DNA of 64,000 nucleotides, taken from Micromonospora ferruginea (GTDB lineage Bacteria > Actinomycetota > Actinomycetes > Mycobacteriales > Micromonosporaceae). Positions within the stretch are counted from its first letter, which is position 1, and each line of letters starts with the position of its first letter. Position numbers and translations under genes: made by a program. Of this stretch, positions 61,191 to 64,000 are shown one piece after another. The notes under the pieces were generated by a model. The model worked only from the letters and a program-made list of their open reading frames with translations, did not search any database and was not told the DNA's origin. Location of the stretch: assembly GCF_013694245.2 (NCBI RefSeq), contig NZ_CP059322.2, forward strand, positions 3,665,001 through 3,729,000, read 5' to 3'.

Positions 61191-62714
61191 TCAGCAGAGT
61201 TCGAACCGGTCGCAGGCCGTCTTGATCGGCACCGCCAGCCCGATGCCCTCGGCGTCGCGTGCCTTGGCCGTGGCGATGCCGACGACCTCCTTCGAGCCGT
61301 TGATCACCGGACCGCCGGAGTTGCCGGGGTTGATCGGCGCGTCGAACTGGATGACCGGGCCGGAACCGCCCTCGTCCTGCCGGAAGGCGCTCACCACGCC
61401 GGTGGTGACGCTGTCCTGCAACCCGAGCGGGGCGCCCACCACCACGATCTGCTGGCCGGACTTGACCGGGGTGCGCGCCGCGACCAGCCCGCCGAACTTC
61501 GCGGTGGTGCGTAGCTGCGCCAGGTCCTTGTCCTTGTCGGTGGCGACAATGGTCGCCTCGAACCGCTGGTCCTTGCGCTCCAGGAACACCTTGCGCTCAC
61601 CGGCGGCGAAGACCGACTCCACCACGTGGAAGTTGGTCAGCAGCGTGGTGCCGCCGCCGGACGGGGCCTTGCCGATCGCGAACGCGGTGCCGGTGAACTG
61701 ACCGGCCCGCACCCGGAACACGCTGGGCAGCACCGCGCTCGCCACCGCCTCGGGATTGAAGGCGGCGCCGGCCTGCTTCTCCAGGCTTCCGGCGCGCTGT
61801 TCGAGCCCGTCGAGCCGGCGGGCGTCCGCGCCCTGCCCCTCGGCCGCCCGCCGGTCGGCGGTGGCGAGCCGGTCGTCCAGCCGGTGGATCTGGTACGCCT
61901 GCACGCCGGTGACCACGGCCAGCACGCCGGCCAGCGCCAGCGCGAGCACCGCCGGCCAGCCGCGGCGGCCGGACGGGCCGGGGCGTACGCCGGGCGGCGG
62001 CGCGCCGAACCCCGGCTGGCCGTGGCCGGCGGTGGTCTGGCTCGGGTAGGCCGGGCCCGAGATCGGCTGGCCCGGGAACGCCGGGCCGGACACCGGCGGC
62101 CCGGGGTACGGGGAGGCCGACGCCGGCGGGCCCCCGGGGGCGGGCGGTGCCGGATACGACGAACCTGACGTGGACGCGCCGGCATGGGCCGGTCCCGACG
62201 CCGGCTGACCCGGGTAGGACGGACCCGACGCCGGCTGACCGGGGTAGGACGAGCCCGACGACTGACCGGGGTAGGACGAGCCCGACGACTGACCGGGGTA
62301 GGACGAGCCCGACGACTGACCAGGGTAGGACGAGCCCGACGACTGACCCGGAATCGACGACCCCGGCACGGACTGGCCCGGGTAGGACGAGCCCGACGCC
62401 GGCTGGCCCGGGTAGGAGGACGAGCCCGGGTAGGACGGGCCGGAGTTCGGTTGGGCCGGCACGACCGGCGCCGCCGCGCGCGCGGCGGCGGCGGCGTGGG
62501 ACGGTGGGCCGGCGGCGTCGGACCGGGCCGGGTACGTCGCGCCGAAGGCTGCCGGGGGCTGGGGCGCGCCGGGCTGGCCGGCGCCGAACGTCGGGTACGA
62601 CGGGTGACCCGTGCCCGGTGCGGCGATGCGCGGCGGCAGGGGCCCCGGCCGGTCGGCCGTTCCGTCGCCGTCCCGCCCCGGCACGCCCTCGCCGGTTCCG
62701 TAGCCGCCTGCCAT
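61191..62714 (-). CDS. membrane-anchored HtrA-like serine protease with repetitive linker
   Basis: 507 residues from ATG 62714. Residues 1-255 are a cytoplasmic Pro/Ser/Gly-rich region with repeats of SSGSSYPGQ. A membrane helix (WPAVLALALAGVLAVVTGVQ) precedes a short coiled coil and a trypsin-fold domain: TNFHVVES (His), DKDKDLAQL (Asp), NPGNSGGPV (Ser). There is no PDZ domain. It likely cleaves envelope proteins outside the cell. Confidence 0.87.
   Translation of the reverse strand: MAGGYGTGEGVPGRDGDGTADRPGPLPPRIAAPGTGHPSYPTFGAGQPGAPQPPAAFGATYPARSDAAGPPSHAAAAARAAAPVVPAQPNSGPSYPGSSSYPGQPASGSSYPGQSVPGSSIPGQSSGSSYPGQSSGSSYPGQSSGSSYPGQSSGSSYPGQPASGPSYPGQPASGPAHAGASTSGSSYPAPPAPGGPPASASPYPGPPVSGPAFPGQPISGPAYPSQTTAGHGQPGFGAPPPGVRPGPSGRRGWPAVLALALAGVLAVVTGVQAYQIHRLDDRLATADRRAAEGQGADARRLDGLEQRAGSLEKQAGAAFNPEAVASAVLPSVFRVRAGQFTGTAFAIGKAPSGGGTTLLTNFHVVESVFAAGERKVFLERKDQRFEATIVATDKDKDLAQLRTTAKFGGLVAARTPVKSGQQIVVVGAPLGLQDSVTTGVVSAFRQDEGGSGPVIQFDAPINPGNSGGPVINGSKEVVGIATAKARDAEGIGLAVPIKTACDRFELC
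62241..62348. repeat. 27-bp tandem repeat inside the protease gene
   Basis: Four near-identical units beginning GGGGTAGGACGAGCCCGACG encode the SSGSSYPGQ repeat on the minus strand; degenerate copies extend to about 62200 and 62430. The unit is a multiple of three, so copy changes keep the frame. Confidence 0.85.
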
Positions 62715-62934
62715 GATCGTCCGTCCTCCCCGCCGGCCGCGCCGGCGCACCGACCGTTGCCCGGTCGCCCCCGCGCCGCTCACGGCTCGATGGACCGTAC
62801 CGGCGGGAACGGGGTTTGTCTCCCCCGTTGTCCGACCCTCTCACCCCCGCGCAACCCGCCTCGTTCCGGACACCTGACGGACATCTCGTCGACACGCGCC
62901 GGACCGGCTGCGCGCACCGGATCGTCCGGCCCAC

Positions 62935-62940
62935 TAGGGT
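62935..62940 (+). promoter_or_regulatory. leaderless -10 box of the ribonuclease D gene
   Basis: TAGGGT, six bases, then GTG 62947. The remainder of the 232-bp divergent gap shows nothing else clear. Confidence 0.5.
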
Positions 62941-62946
62941 TGTCAG

Positions 62947-64000
62947 GTGACCGACGAACCACCCCTGCGCCGTCGGGCCGCCGAAAGCCGTACGGGAGAG
63001 GTGTCTCCGCATCCGTCGTCGGCCGTGCCGGAGCCGGCGGACGCGGGGACCGAGACCGACACGGGCGCCGCCGTCCCGCTGACCGCGCCGCGCGACGGCA
63101 CCCCCGCGCCGGTGGCCTCCTCGACCGAGCTCGACGAGGTGGTGGCCCGCTTCGCGGCCGGCACCGGCCCGGTGGCCCTGGACGCCGAACGCGCCTCCGG
63201 ATACCGCTACAGCCAGCGCGCCTACCTGGTGCAGTTGCGTCGCGCCGGCGCCGGCACCGCGCTGGTCGACCCGCTGCCGCTGCCCGACCTGTCCGCCCTC
63301 GACGCGGCGATCGCCGAGGCCGAGTGGGTGCTGCACGCCGCCAGCCAGGATCTCGCCTGCCTGGCCGAGCTGGGGCTGCGCCCGCGCCGGCTGTTCGACA
63401 CCGAACTGGCCGCCCGGCTGGCCGGTTTCGAGCGGGTCGGCCTGGCCGCGCTGACCGAACAGCTCCTCGGCTTCAGCTTGGAGAAGCACCACTCGGCCGC
63501 GGACTGGTCGAGCCGGCCGCTGCCGGAGTCCTGGCTGACGTACGCGGCGCTGGACGTGGAGCTGCTGGTCGACCTGCGCGACGCGCTCGACGAGGAGCTG
63601 GACCGGCAGGGCAAGTCCGGTTGGGCGGCGGAGGAGTTCGCCGCGCTGGTGCGTAACGGCGCCCGCCCGCCGCGGGTGCGCGCCGAGCCGTGGCGACGCA
63701 CGTCCGGGATCCACCGGGTCCGCGGCGCGCGCGCCCAGGCGCGGGTCCGGTCCCTCTGGTACGCCCGGGACCAGATCGCCGCGCGGCGCGACGCCGCGCC
63801 GGGTCGGGTGCTGCCGGACTCGGCCATCGTGGCGGCCGCCGAGCTGGATCCGAAGGACGAGAAGACGCTGCTGACCCTCCCCGGGTTCGGGGGGCGCTCG
63901 GTGCGCCGGCTGGCGCGTACCTGGTTGGCGGCGTTGGACGACGCACGCCAACTGCCGGACGACGCGTTGCCGGCGAGCCCGACGGTGGAGGGTCCGCCCC
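62947..64000 (+). CDS. rnd: ribonuclease D, 3' end cut by window
   Basis: 351 residues visible. A 50-residue disordered N-terminus is followed by the DEDD exonuclease domain: GPVALDAERASGYRYSQRAY (D and E), LHAASQDLACLAELGLRP (D) and SWLTYAALDVELLVDLRDAL (YxxxD). An HRDC domain begins near residue 245 and continues to LLTLPGFGGRSVRRL. Trims 3' ends of structured RNAs such as tRNA precursors. The first acidic motif is DAE, as in many actinobacterial members. Confidence 0.9.
   Translation, partial: MTDEPPLRRRAAESRTGEVSPHPSSAVPEPADAGTETDTGAAVPLTAPRDGTPAPVASSTELDEVVARFAAGTGPVALDAERASGYRYSQRAYLVQLRRAGAGTALVDPLPLPDLSALDAAIAEAEWVLHAASQDLACLAELGLRPRRLFDTELAARLAGFERVGLAALTEQLLGFSLEKHHSAADWSSRPLPESWLTYAALDVELLVDLRDALDEELDRQGKSGWAAEEFAALVRNGARPPRVRAEPWRRTSGIHRVRGARAQARVRSLWYARDQIAARRDAAPGRVLPDSAIVAAAELDPKDEKTLLTLPGFGGRSVRRLARTWLAALDDARQLPDDALPASPTVEGPP

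Overview
The window is very GC-rich actinobacterial DNA. Codon use, frequent GTG starts, many leaderless -10 boxes of the TANNNT-N6-start type, a CebR-type cellulose regulon, and several dispersed intergenic repeats all point to Micromonosporaceae, most likely Micromonospora or a close relative. That assignment is an inference. I saw no rRNA, tRNA or CRISPR array, and no biosynthetic gene cluster.

Layout, 1-16.5 kb: a partial secreted GH9 cellulase, an aldehyde dehydrogenase, and a gene graveyard (3.2-4.5 kb) holding a decayed two-gene cassette, DUF397 remnants and palindromic repeats. Then come an ACT/GNAT pair, a phosphotransferase/acyl-CoA dehydrogenase pair, and the complete cellobiose locus cebE-cebF-cebG-bglC followed by cebR. 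CebR-type 14-bp operators lie upstream of cebE (two) and of the GH9 gene (one), so cellulase and cellobiose import probably form one regulon. An AA10-CBM2 lytic polysaccharide monooxygenase at 55 kb adds to cellulose degradation but has no visible CebR box.

16.5-33 kb: a membrane alpha/beta hydrolase; then a tightly coupled operon herA-like / sbcD (Mre11) / sbcC (Rad50) / nurA-like / spermidine-synthase-like, the same four core activities as the archaeal HerA-NurA-Mre11-Rad50 end-resection module and the most interesting locus here. It is followed by an ECF sigma/anti-sigma pair with a secreted lipoprotein, an AlkA-type glycosylase, small metabolic genes, and an ATP-dependent DNA ligase of the LigC type. 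A stand-alone LigD-type polymerase sits at 52-53 kb, so the window is rich in DNA-break repair functions.

33-48 kb: a secreted hydrolase, a beta-propeller protein and a PucR-like regulator sharing a divergent promoter with a palindromic operator, a potassium channel, and a four-gene MacB/FtsX-type ABC exporter in which one ATPase carries an AbrB-like tail. This operon is flanked by a heptanucleotide tandem repeat and by about 0.8 kb of low-complexity and palindromic repeat DNA.

48-64 kb: a secreted peptidoglycan-binding protein, an IS110-family element, an XRE-NB-ARC-TPR regulator, LigD polymerase, MsrB, small zinc proteins, the LPMO, the hemE-hemY-hemQ coproporphyrin-type heme operon, a DUF3000 protein, a coiled-coil membrane protein, an HtrA-like serine protease with a repetitive linker, and a ribonuclease D gene cut by the window end.
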